Shown one piece after another: positions 55,906 through 64,000 of a stretch of DNA of 64,000 bases. The stretch's first letter is position 1. Each line of letters opens with the position of its first letter. The position numbers and the translations under genes were made by a program. This stretch comes from Renibacterium sp. GTDB lineage: Bacteria > Actinomycetota > Actinomycetes > Actinomycetales > Micrococcaceae. The stretch is from positions 186,001 through 250,000 of the forward strand of contig JAFOLH010000006.1 of the NCBI GenBank assembly GCA_017419405.1, given 5' to 3'. The notes under the pieces were generated by a model. The model searched no databases. It was given only the letters and a program-made list of their open reading frames with translations, and was not told where the DNA came from.

Positions 55906-57093
55906 TCAGTTCAGGATCGCGTCCACGAATTGCTCGACGTCGAACGGTGCCAGGTCGTCGGCCCCCTCGCCCAAGCCGACCAGCTTAACCGGGACTCCCA
56001 GGCTCTTCTGGATCGCGACCACGATGCCGCCCTTGGCGGTGCCGTCGAGCTTGGTCAACACGATTCCGGTGATGTCCACGACCTCGGCGAACACTTTGGC
56101 CTGGTTGAGCCCGTTCTGCCCGGTCGTGGCGTCCAGGACCAGCAGCACCTCGCCGACCGCAGCGAGCTTCTCGATGACCCGTTTGACCTTGCCGAGCTCG
56201 TCCATCAGGCCGACTTTGTTCTGCAGCCGGCCCGCGGTGTCCACCATCACGACGTCGACTTCCTGCTCGATTCCGGTTTTCACCGCTTCGAAGGCGACCG
56301 ATGCCGGATCCGCCCCGTCGACGTCGGACTTGATCGTCGGGACGCCTACCCGGGCGCCCCAAGTGGCGAGCTGTTCCGCTGCGGCGGCCCGGAACGTGTC
56401 CGCAGCGCCGAGCAGGACGTCTTTGTCCTCGGCGACCAGCACGCGGGCCAGCTTGCCCACCGTGGTGGTTTTGCCGACACCGTTGACGCCGACAACCAGG
56501 ACGATCGCCGGGAGTTCGCCCTGCCGGGAGACGGCCAGCGACCGGTCCATCCCGGGATCCACCAACTTCACCAGTTCTTCGCGCAACATCGCGCGGACTT
56601 CATCCGGTTTCCGGCTGCCCATGATCTTGACGCGTTCGCGCAGGATTTCGACCAGCTCAAGGCTCGGTTCGGTGCCGATGTCCGCCAACAGCAGGGTCTC
56701 TTCGATCTCTTCCCAGACGGCTTCATCGATCTTGTCGCTGGCGAGCAGCGCCAGCAGTCCCTTGCCCAGGGCATTGTTCGACTTCGAGAGCCTGGCCCGC
56801 AAACGCTGCAAGCGGCCGGCCGCCGGTTCCGGCTGTTCCAGGACCGGGGTGTCACCACCGGGCAGGACTACCAGGCCTTCATCCGGGACATCGAGCACCA
56901 CCGGCCGCTCGGCGAGATCCACTGCGCCTCCGGCATCCGCGCCCGGCGCCGCACCGGGCGCCGGGTCGTTGGCGTCCCGAGGTCCGGAATAATTGCCACG
57001 GCTGCGCGCGGTCTTGATGAAAACCGCGAGCAGCGAGCCGATCACGGCCAAGCCCACGACGATATACAGAATCAGAAGCCAGATGTCATTCAC
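55906..57093 (-). CDS. ftsY: Signal recognition particle receptor FtsY
   Basis: 395 residues. An N-terminal membrane segment (IWLLILYIVVGLAVIGSLLA) is followed by an acidic/Pro linker, helical N-domain and G-domain with GVNGVGKTTTVGKL, DTAGRLQ and LTKLDGTAKGG. It docks ribosome-SRP complexes at the membrane. Its usual upstream neighbour smc lies 3.4 kb away here, split off by two inserted genes. Confidence 0.97.
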   Translation of the reverse strand: MNDIWLLILYIVVGLAVIGSLLAVFIKTARSRGNYSGPRDANDPAPGAAPGADAGGAVDLAERPVVLDVPDEGLVVLPGGDTPVLEQPEPAAGRLQRLRARLSKSNNALGKGLLALLASDKIDEAVWEEIEETLLLADIGTEPSLELVEILRERVKIMGSRKPDEVRAMLREELVKLVDPGMDRSLAVSRQGELPAIVLVVGVNGVGKTTTVGKLARVLVAEDKDVLLGAADTFRAAAAEQLATWGARVGVPTIKSDVDGADPASVAFEAVKTGIEQEVDVVMVDTAGRLQNKVGLMDELGKVKRVIEKLAAVGEVLLVLDATTGQNGLNQAKVFAEVVDITGIVLTKLDGTAKGGIVVAIQKSLGVPVKLVGLGEGADDLAPFDVEQFVDAILN

Positions 57094-57133
57094 GCATCTA
57101 GCTTCTCATAGGCCCGGAGTCCGCTGGAGCCGG

Positions 57134-57877
57134 CTAGGAACCCTCGGTTTCTTCCTCTTCGAGCACCCCGGCGTTGTCCGCTGCAACGGCCAGCTGAACC
57201 CGGTTGTCGATGCCCACGCTGCGCATGATCTGCGCCAAGTGCGCCTTCACCGTGGCTTCGCTGATGTGCAGCAGATTCCCGATCTGCGCATTGGTCAGCC
57301 CATTGGCGATGGCCCGGACGATTCTGCGGTCCCGGATGTTCAGCGCTTGGAACCGTTCGAATTGCGGATTGTCCAGACGACGGGTCGCCGCGGTCCGGCT
57401 CAGTTGCGGCTTCGAGGCGAACACCACACCACCGGCACTGACGATCCGCACGATCGATGCGATGTCTTCGAGCATCGAGCGTTTGTCCAGGAAACTGCTG
57501 GCGCCGGTCTCGATCATCGCGTCCATGCTGTCCAGGGCTTCCACCGAGGACAACACCACCACTTTGGTCCGGGACCCGGAGAGCTTGATCGCCCGCAATA
57601 TTGCGGCACAGGCCTCGACACCGATTTCCGTGTCCACCACAGCGATATCCGGATGGTCATTTTGGACCCGGCGAATCGCTTCGGTCTCGGTACGGCTAAT
57701 TCCGCTGACTTCGATGAACCCGGCAGTTGCAAACAATTGGGCCAGACCGAGTCTGGTCAAAAAGTCACCACCGGCTATATGGACCTTGATCGGTCCGGTC
57801 TCAGTAAGCGCCTCCGTTGAAACCGGAGTTGCTTTTACCCGTGCTTGCATGACTTTAGGGGCTGCTTGAAGACTCAC
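57134..57877 (-). CDS. LuxR-family response regulator, orphan
   Basis: 247 residues. The receiver domain (about 28-150) has the phosphoacceptor Asp82 in VVDTEIG and Lys132 in FLDKRS. The acidic pair after the first strand is partly lost (HIAGGDF). The C-terminal NarL/LuxR helix-turn-helix is NIRDRRIVRAIANGLTNAQI, then ISEATVKAHLAQIMRSVGID. No histidine kinase is next to it. It is divergent from a secreted protein gene across 691 bp and might control it; this is inference. Confidence 0.88.
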   Translation of the reverse strand: MSLQAAPKVMQARVKATPVSTEALTETGPIKVHIAGGDFLTRLGLAQLFATAGFIEVSGISRTETEAIRRVQNDHPDIAVVDTEIGVEACAAILRAIKLSGSRTKVVVLSSVEALDSMDAMIETGASSFLDKRSMLEDIASIVRIVSAGGVVFASKPQLSRTAATRRLDNPQFERFQALNIRDRRIVRAIANGLTNAQIGNLLHISEATVKAHLAQIMRSVGIDNRVQLAVAADNAGVLEEEETEGS

Positions 57878-58568
57878 GACCCCTCCTTACCGCTCAGCCC
57901 CAATGCCGACAGATTGATCATCACTAAGCCTACTGGCTAACTCATCCGTTTCACCGGATGGTTATGAACTCGTAATGAGTCGAGACTACCAGTTAGCGCA
58001 AGAGTTTCCAGGTGGCCATTCGACTAGCCTCCGGTATCCAACTAGATATGCCTACCCCGAGTACCTGATGAATCCCTGAGAAGTGGCCGCGCCTTCGGCA
58101 GCCGGGCACTGCAATGGACGGTCATCCACGGCAAAAAGTCACCCCGGCCGACGCCGGGTCGGCCATGCGACCCACCGCTCGCTTTCCCGACTGCGCCGGT
58201 GCAGCAACCCTGCCGCACCGTGTCGAACGGGCCTCCGGCGGACTCCGGCACGCCGTGTCGCCCGGCAACCGGATGCCGTGATCCATCCAGCAACCGGCGG
58301 CCGACCATCTGCGGAGTCCGCTTATAGCGCTTCCCCCGGCCGAAAACCAGCCCTGATCGGCCATTCCGATTAGCTGATCGGTGCCGCGCCAAGGCGATTC
58401 GGCGGCCTTCGAACCGGATGTCCGGACAGTTCCCCGGCGACCCTGTCCAACGATGACCGCTCGGCGGCGCGGTCCTACCCGGCTGGATATGGGACTCGCT
58501 GTCCGCGGATGAAAAACTGGAATTGACCGAGTCGGTCAAAATTCAGAAAACAATTGAAGGGAATAACT
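57878..58568. other. Long intergenic region between the response regulator and the secreted protein gene
   Basis: I see no convincing gene. There are several small inverted repeats: CATCCG...CGGATG near 57947, GCTAACT...AGTTAGC around 57936-57980, and the palindrome at 58523. The half nearest the regulator is AT-richer and should hold its promoter. Confidence 0.6.
58523..58539. promoter_or_regulatory. Palindrome TTGACC-N5-GGTCAA before the secreted protein gene
   Basis: A perfect 6-bp inverted repeat 30 bp upstream of the start. The size and symmetry fit a dimeric regulator such as the LuxR-type protein encoded divergently. The left half also resembles a -35 box. Confidence 0.5.
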
Positions 58569-60353
58569 TTGCCATTCCTCAGTTCAAGACACAGAACAAA
58601 ATCCAGTGGGAAAAAGTGGTTCAGCGGGTCCGTGGCAACCGTGGCGGCCGCCGCATTGGTCGTTTTGCCGATTACCCCGGCACACGCGGCGAATACCATT
58701 TCGGAAAGCCAGGGAAAATTCCTCAGCGGCCAGGTCCTGGGTTTCGATTTGGATACCATTGCCTCCATTTACGGTTCCTTCGCGAACCATCCGAACGGCC
58801 CCGGCCCGTACGGCGCCAACAACAAGATCGACGCCGAGCTGCTCAATGCGCTGCCGATCAAACTCGGCCCGCTGCTGAACAACCTCAACTTGTTCGGCAA
58901 CACCGGCATCATCCAGCTCGGCGCCGTGTCGCAATACTCCCAGGCCGAACCGAACGGCGATGCCAAAGCAGCGGCCGGTGCGGCCGGGAACCAAGGCGGC
59001 ATCGGGATCAACCCGCCGCCGGCCGGGACCACCGGCGTCGCTGACGCCCATGTGGACCTCGGTCCGATCCTGAACGCCATCGGCCCGGTCGCCACCTCGG
59101 TGCTGTCCAAGGCCCGGATCGAGACCGGTGCATTGGCCTCCTATGCCGAGCAGATTTCCGGTACGGTCAAGAGCAAGTATCTGGTCGACGGGCTGAAAGC
59201 CCAGGTGACCAGCCCCCTGGTCGGCAACCTCTACACCGGAGTCAAGTCGGGATTGCTCGGCGGCCCGGTCAAGGACCTGTTGACCGGGATCCAGAACCTG
59301 GTCAAAGCGCTCAAAATCGATCTGCTGGGCCTGGTCTCGGTGAACCTGGACGTCCAGCTGCCCGCGGACCTCGGCCAATTGCTGCCGACCGGCCCGTTGA
59401 CCGGCGGCATCGACCGCGGAATCACGGTGAACCTGGCCACCGGCGAGGTCGTGATCGACGTCAAGAAGATCCTCTCCAGCAACAACCCCTCGATCGACCT
59501 GAATGACCTGCCGCCGAACAGCCCGGCCCTGAGCGGCCCGTTGGTCGGTGCGGCGATCACCACCGCGCTCACCCAAACGCTGATCGGCGTGGTCAACTCG
59601 ACCGTGCAGCACGCCGTCAACACGCTGTTCGCGCAGACCCGGATCATCGGCAATGTTTCCGCCCTGGGCATCAGCTTGAATGCCGATGTCTCCTTCCAGG
59701 GGATCCTGGACGGCAAGCCGCTGATCACCAGCAACAACCCGCTGCTCGGCTTCGTGCTCGGCGCCGTGGGCGGTTTGGTTTCCGGAACCTTGAAACCGGC
59801 CCTGGAGTTGCTCAAGGGGAATTTGCTCGGCACCGTGCTGGGCGGCCTGCAATCGGTGATCGACGGTTTGACCGTGAACGTGGTGCAACCGGTGGTGAAC
59901 CTGTTGGACCAGATCGCTTCCATCCATGTCAACGTCCAGCCGACCACGCCCACACCGAACCAGCCGTTCACCGTGCGGGCTCTGCAGATCGGTCTCGGCT
60001 TGCCGGGAGTGCAGCTGGCAACGGTAAACCTGGCCAACTCCACGGTGCTCGGCACCGTGACTCCGGTCTACAAACCGGTCATTTCGGCAGCACCGGCCAG
60101 CGTGCCCCGGGGCGGGACGACCACATTGTCCGGCACCGGCTTCGCACCCAATGACATCGTCACGCTCACTCTGGCGGCCGCCAACGGCCAACCTGCAACC
60201 ACCGTGAGCACTGAAGCCGATGCCTCCGGCACGATCGAGCCGGTGGACCTGACCGTGCCCACCGACTACCCGACCGGAACCGCTGTGATCACCGGGCACG
60301 GCAGCAATACCAACATCCCGGTGGATCCGACGGTCAGCATCACGGTGCTCTGA
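58569..60353 (+). CDS. Secreted choice-of-anchor-G-like protein
   Basis: 594 residues; TTG at 58569 is chosen for AAGGGA 6 bp upstream, with an earlier in-frame TTG at 58554 as alternative. Signal peptide: SGKKWFSGSVATVAAAALVVLPITPAHA with likely cleavage after AHA. The body (SESQGKFLSGQVLGFDLDTI) and repeated Leu-rich LGPL and GLLGGPV segments resemble the actinobacterial choice-of-anchor-G family. The last 80 residues form an Ig/TIG-like domain (PRGGTTTLSGTGFAPND). No LPXTG or C-terminal membrane helix. Function unknown, surface or matrix protein likely. Confidence 0.82.
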   Translation: MPFLSSRHRTKSSGKKWFSGSVATVAAAALVVLPITPAHAANTISESQGKFLSGQVLGFDLDTIASIYGSFANHPNGPGPYGANNKIDAELLNALPIKLGPLLNNLNLFGNTGIIQLGAVSQYSQAEPNGDAKAAAGAAGNQGGIGINPPPAGTTGVADAHVDLGPILNAIGPVATSVLSKARIETGALASYAEQISGTVKSKYLVDGLKAQVTSPLVGNLYTGVKSGLLGGPVKDLLTGIQNLVKALKIDLLGLVSVNLDVQLPADLGQLLPTGPLTGGIDRGITVNLATGEVVIDVKKILSSNNPSIDLNDLPPNSPALSGPLVGAAITTALTQTLIGVVNSTVQHAVNTLFAQTRIIGNVSALGISLNADVSFQGILDGKPLITSNNPLLGFVLGAVGGLVSGTLKPALELLKGNLLGTVLGGLQSVIDGLTVNVVQPVVNLLDQIASIHVNVQPTTPTPNQPFTVRALQIGLGLPGVQLATVNLANSTVLGTVTPVYKPVISAAPASVPRGGTTTLSGTGFAPNDIVTLTLAAANGQPATTVSTEADASGTIEPVDLTVPTDYPTGTAVITGHGSNTNIPVDPTVSITVL

Positions 60354-60387
60354 CCGAGCCGGGTTTCCAACGACAACATTTGATCTG

Positions 60388-60435
60388 ACCGGAGTGCCGG
60401 AGGCGGCTAGTGAGAGCTGCTTCCGGTGCTCCGGT
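60388..60435. terminator. Bidirectional terminator between the secreted protein gene and smc
   Basis: Arms of 21 bp (60388-60408 and 60415-60435) pair with few mismatches around a 6-nt loop. It lies 35 bp after one stop and 31 bp after the other, between convergent genes. Confidence 0.65.
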
Positions 60436-60465
60436 GCGACAAAGGTCCTGAATGGAAAGTGCTGC

Positions 60466-63400
60466 TCAGACTTCGGCGGTCAACCGCTGACTGATCACCG
60501 TGGAGACCCCGTCGCCGCGCATGGTCACCCCGTACAAGGCATCGGCGACTTCCATAGTCCGCTTCTGGTGCGTGATCACGATCAGCTGGCTCGACTCGCG
60601 CAGCTCCTCGAAAATCGTGATCAGCCGGCCCAGGTTGGTGTCGTCGAGCGCAGCCTCGACCTCGTCCATGACGTAGAACGGCGAAGGCCGGGCCTTGAAA
60701 ATCGCCACCAGCAAAGCCACCGCGGTGAGCGAGCGCTCACCGCCGGAAAGCAAGGACAGCCGTTTGATCTTCTTGCCGGCCGGCCGGGCTTCGACTTCGA
60801 TTCCGGTGGTCAGCATGTCTTCCGGGTCGGTCAGCACCAGACGGCCCTCGCCGCCGGGGAACAACCTGCCGAAAACCCGCTCGAATTGCACCGCGGTATC
60901 GGCATAAGCAGCGGTGAAGACTTGTTCCACCCGCTCATCCACCTCGCGGATGATGTCCAGCAGGTCCTTGCGGCTGGATTTGAGATCCTCCAATTGGCTC
61001 GCCAGGAACTGGTGGCGCTCCTCCAAGGCGGCGAATTCTTCCAGGGCCAGCGGGTTGACCTTGCCGAGGGCGGACAGGTCGCGTTCCGCCCGCCGCAACC
61101 GCTTCTCCTGCTCTTCGCGGACGAAGGGGATCCCTTCCCGGATCGCGTTGCCGTACTCGTCCACCGGGACCCGGAGCGCCGCCCATTTGTCCGTGACCTC
61201 CCCCGGCCCCAGAGGCACCAGGGTCTCCGGACCGTACTCGGTCACCAAATGCTCGGCGGTGAGCCCCAGCTCTTCGATCGAACGGTTCTCCAGGGCTTCG
61301 ATCCGCAACCGCTGCTGGGTGCGGGCGAGTTCGTCCCGGTGCACGGTATCGGTCAATTCGGCCAGCTCGGCCGCTGCTGCCTCATTGTCCGCCCGGACCC
61401 GGGACAGCTCGGCGTCCCGGCTGGCGCGCAGCTCTTCGGCGGCGTCGCGTTCCCGGCCGGCCAAGTCCACGGAGACGTCGGCGTAGTGGATCGCAATGCC
61501 GACCGCGCTGGCCACCGCTGCGGCTTTGCGGGCTTGGAACTGCCGCAGTTTCGCCCGCTCGGCCGCCTGGGCCCGGGCTTGGCGTTCCGTGGCGGCCGCC
61601 CGCTCCAGGGATGCCGCGCGGTTCGCGGTACTGGAGAGTTGTTCCTCGCCGCTGCGCAACGCGAGCCGGGCTTCCATTTCGGCGGAACGGGCTGCCACTG
61701 CGGCCGCGGCCAGTTCGTCGCGCAGCTCGGTGGAAGGTTCCTCGTCCGCGGGCGTGTCCTGCGCCGCCTGCAATCGGGCGGAAATCTCCACCAGTGCGGC
61801 CTGTTCCCGTTCGATGCTCTGCTTCGCGGTCTCCGTGGCTTTCGCAATCCGCTCGCTCTCCCCCACCGCGGAGCGCAAGGTGGTGCCGAGGTGTCCGAGC
61901 CGTTCCGCGACCGCGGCCATCCGGGCATCGGATTCGTGCAATCGTTCCAAGGCCGCATCGCTGGCCGCAGCAGCTTCGAGTCGCCGGGAGCCGGCACCGG
62001 CGAGTTCGAAGGTATGGCGTTCGGCCTCCGCAGTCAACACCGCGATCCGCTGTTCCGCCTCGTCCACGGCGGCCAGCAGTTCCAGCTGCGACGGCGCCGA
62101 CGCCGATCCGCCCCGCGCCGCGAAGGCGGTGAACACCTCGCCGGCCTGGGTCACTGCGGTCAGGCCGGGATCCTGCTCGATCACGCCGCGAGCCTGGGCC
62201 AAGTCCGCGACGAGCACCACCTCGGCCAGGGCTGCCGCAATCGGCTCGGCGATCCCCGGCTCGGCGGTGACCACATCGACGGCGGCTTTGGCCGAGCCCA
62301 GGGCTGCGGCAGCCGTTCTGGCCGCTTTGCCTGCCGGATTTGCGGCTTTCGACTTGCCTGCCGCCGGGGCGGCCAGCAGCAGTTCCAAGCGGCCGACGTC
62401 GTCCGCTTTGGCCCAATCCAGGGTCTCCACTGCGGCCGACAGCCCGGCCACGGCCACCGCATCGGCCAGCTGGCCCAAGGCTGCCGCGATCGCGGTCTCG
62501 TATCCGGCAGCCACCGTGATCAAACTGGAGACCGGGCCCAGCACGCCGGCCCGTGAAGCCGACAGCAACTGCTCAGTGCCGTCTTTGCGTTCCAGCCCGA
62601 CCCGGAGCGCGTCCCGCCGGGCCACCCAGGAGTCCCGTTCCCGTTCCGCGTTCTGCTTGGCCTGCTTCAGGGTTTCGATCTGCTCGTCCAGAGCGGCCAA
62701 CGCCTCGCTGGCGTCCTCGTAGTCGGCGTCGAGCGACTCTTCGCCCTCTTCCACGCCGGCGATCTGCGATTCCAGCGCGGTGAATTCCTGTTGCGCCGCC
62801 AGCCGGCGCTGCTCGCCCGCGGTTTCGGTCTCGCGCAACCGGCCCAACTCGGCTTCGGCGGCTTCGACCCGGGATCGCGCCGCACCCACCTGGCCGGCGA
62901 GTTTGGCCAGGCCCTCGCGCCGATCCGCCGTGGCGCGCAAAATCGCGGTCAGCCGCTGCTCTTCGGCCCGGGCCGCCGCTTCGGCTTCGCTCCGGCTACC
63001 GATCGCGGTCTCCAACGCGCTCCGGCTGTCCGCCAGGGCGCGTTCCAACTCCGCTTGTTCGGCGCGGACCGCCGCGGCCTGCTTCTCCAGCCGTTCCGGA
63101 TCCCGGCCGGAATCCACCGCGACGTCGGCACTGCCCAACAGCCGGCGCCGCTCCGCGGCCAGGTTCCCCAACGACCGGAGCCGCTCGCGTTGCGAGGAGA
63201 GCTGGTACCAGGTGTCCCGGGCCGCATTGAGCAACGGCGTGGCCTGCGCCGCGAGCTGCTCGAGTTCGGCCTGCCGCTGCCGTCCGGTTTCCAGGATCGC
63301 TTCGACCTCGGCCCGGCGGGCCTTCAATGCGGTTTCGTCGGCGACTTCCTGCTCCAGCGAACCCCGCAACTGCACCAGATCATCGGCGAGCAGCCGGGCC

Positions 63401-64000
63401 CGGGAGTCCCGGACTTCGAATTGCACGCTCTGCGCCCGGCGGGCGACTTCCGCCTGCTTGCCCAACGGGGTGAGTTGCCGGCGGATCTCCGTGGTCAGAT
63501 CGCCCAGCCGGGTCAGGTTCGCCTGCATCGCTTCGAGCTTGCGCAGGGTCTTTTCCTTGCGCCGCCGGTGTTTGAGGATGCCGGCGGCTTCTTCGATGAA
63601 GCCGCGGCGGTCCTCCGGAGTCGCGTGCAAAACCTTGTCGAGCTGGCCCTGGCCCACGATCACGTGCATCTCCCGGCCCAGGCCGGAATCGGAAAGCAGT
63701 TCCTGGATGTCCAGCAACCGGGCGCTTTCGCCGTTGATCGCATATTCGCTGCCGCCGGTGCGGAACAGCGTCCGGGAGATGGTGACCTCGCTGTAGTCGA
63801 TCGGCAGGGCGCCGTCGGCGTTGTCGATGGTCAGCGAAACCTGCGCCCGGCCCAGCGGCGGCCGGCCGCTGGTGCCGGCGAAGATCACGTCCTCCATCTT
63901 GCCGCCGCGCAAGGTCTTGGCGCCCTGCTCGCCCATCACCCAGGCCAGTGCGTCCACGACATTGGACTTGCCGGAACCATTGGGCCCGACGACGGCGGTC
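60466..64000 (-). CDS. smc: Chromosome segregation protein SMC (start outside window)
   Basis: The frame is open to the window edge; 1177 residues are visible. The N-terminal Walker A GPNGSGKS lies in the last codons of the window, so only about 30 residues are missing. Long coiled coils surround the hinge (about the middle), and the C-terminal head has LSGGERSLTAVALLVAIF and the Walker B VMDEVEAALDD. It compacts and segregates the chromosome with ScpA and ScpB. Confidence 0.97.
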   Translation of the reverse strand, partial: TAVVGPNGSGKSNVVDALAWVMGEQGAKTLRGGKMEDVIFAGTSGRPPLGRAQVSLTIDNADGALPIDYSEVTISRTLFRTGGSEYAINGESARLLDIQELLSDSGLGREMHVIVGQGQLDKVLHATPEDRRGFIEEAAGILKHRRRKEKTLRKLEAMQANLTRLGDLTTEIRRQLTPLGKQAEVARRAQSVQFEVRDSRARLLADDLVQLRGSLEQEVADETALKARRAEVEAILETGRQRQAELEQLAAQATPLLNAARDTWYQLSSQRERLRSLGNLAAERRRLLGSADVAVDSGRDPERLEKQAAAVRAEQAELERALADSRSALETAIGSRSEAEAAARAEEQRLTAILRATADRREGLAKLAGQVGAARSRVEAAEAELGRLRETETAGEQRRLAAQQEFTALESQIAGVEEGEESLDADYEDASEALAALDEQIETLKQAKQNAERERDSWVARRDALRVGLERKDGTEQLLSASRAGVLGPVSSLITVAAGYETAIAAALGQLADAVAVAGLSAAVETLDWAKADDVGRLELLLAAPAAGKSKAANPAGKAARTAAAALGSAKAAVDVVTAEPGIAEPIAAALAEVVLVADLAQARGVIEQDPGLTAVTQAGEVFTAFAARGGSASAPSQLELLAAVDEAEQRIAVLTAEAERHTFELAGAGSRRLEAAAASDAALERLHESDARMAAVAERLGHLGTTLRSAVGESERIAKATETAKQSIEREQAALVEISARLQAAQDTPADEEPSTELRDELAAAAVAARSAEMEARLALRSGEEQLSSTANRAASLERAAATERQARAQAAERAKLRQFQARKAAAVASAVGIAIHYADVSVDLAGRERDAAEELRASRDAELSRVRADNEAAAAELAELTDTVHRDELARTQQRLRIEALENRSIEELGLTAEHLVTEYGPETLVPLGPGEVTDKWAALRVPVDEYGNAIREGIPFVREEQEKRLRRAERDLSALGKVNPLALEEFAALEERHQFLASQLEDLKSSRKDLLDIIREVDERVEQVFTAAYADTAVQFERVFGRLFPGGEGRLVLTDPEDMLTTGIEVEARPAGKKIKRLSLLSGGERSLTAVALLVAIFKARPSPFYVMDEVEAALDDTNLGRLITIFEELRESSQLIVITHQKRTMEVADALYGVTMRGDGVSTVISQRLTAEV

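Noticed and set aside
58042-58539. 165-codon minus-strand frame in the long intergenic region
   Set aside because: It is Arg/Gly/Pro-rich without hydrophobic core or ribosome site.
58584-60299. 571-codon frame antisense to the secreted protein
   Set aside because: Its composition is His/Gln/Arg/Asp-rich with no signal or domain, whereas the plus strand has a proper signal peptide.
60394-62556. 720-codon frame antisense to smc
   Set aside because: It is a shadow of the coiled-coil region of smc.

Overview
The window is high-GC actinobacterial DNA. Several gene families that I know only, or mainly, from Actinobacteria (DUF3052, DUF3145, DUF2469, a PucR-type fatty-acid regulator beside fabD-fabH-acpP-fabF) and the order smc, ftsY, amtB-glnB, ffh, rpsP-KH-rimM-trmD-rplS-lepB-rnhB point to Micrococcales, most likely an Arthrobacter relative in the Micrococcaceae. 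The species cannot be read from the sequence.

Region 1 (1 to about 23860) is the right part of a siphovirus-type prophage whose left end lies outside the window. In order it holds the end of a P4-type primase/helicase, a candidate origin made of 9-bp iterons, three small replication or regulatory genes, a minus-strand moron, terminase, portal, minor capsid protein, scaffold, major capsid protein, head-tail connectors, major tail protein, tail chaperones with a programmed -1 frameshift, tape measure, tail tip proteins, endolysin and holin. A short minus-strand accessory cluster follows, including a frameshifted SRAP (HMCES/YedK) gene. The prophage abuts the 3' end of tRNA-Val(TAC), next to an 18-bp inverted repeat that looks like integrase arm-type or excisionase sites.

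Region 2 (23966 to 35755) is host core: a DUF3052-peroxiredoxin-Sir2 operon, the pyruvate dehydrogenase E1 gene aceE, a secreted protein, and the type II fatty-acid locus fasR-fabD-fabH-acpP-fabF followed by DUF3145. The same 17-bp palindrome lies upstream of fasR and fabD and is a candidate FasR operator.

Region 3 (35944 to 45647) is a minus-strand block. It holds xerC, dprA, comM and yraN (recombination and DNA uptake), then DUF2469, rnhB, two signal peptidases I, rplS, trmD, rimM, a KH-domain protein and rpsP (translation).

Region 4 (45812 to 53846) is more mixed: two small genes, thiC under a TPP riboswitch, a frameshifted AbiEi/DUF559-type nuclease gene lying between two related palindromes, an alpha/beta hydrolase whose nucleophile position is Ala, ffh, and a glucose-6-phosphate dehydrogenase paralogue.

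Region 5 (53969 to 64000) holds glnB and amtB behind a four-box GlnR-like site, ftsY, an orphan LuxR-type response regulator, a large secreted choice-of-anchor-G-like protein divergent from it, and the start-less smc gene at the window edge.

Two genes carry single-base frameshifts and a third lacks its predicted catalytic nucleophile. This could be gene decay or, for the frameshifts, sequencing error.
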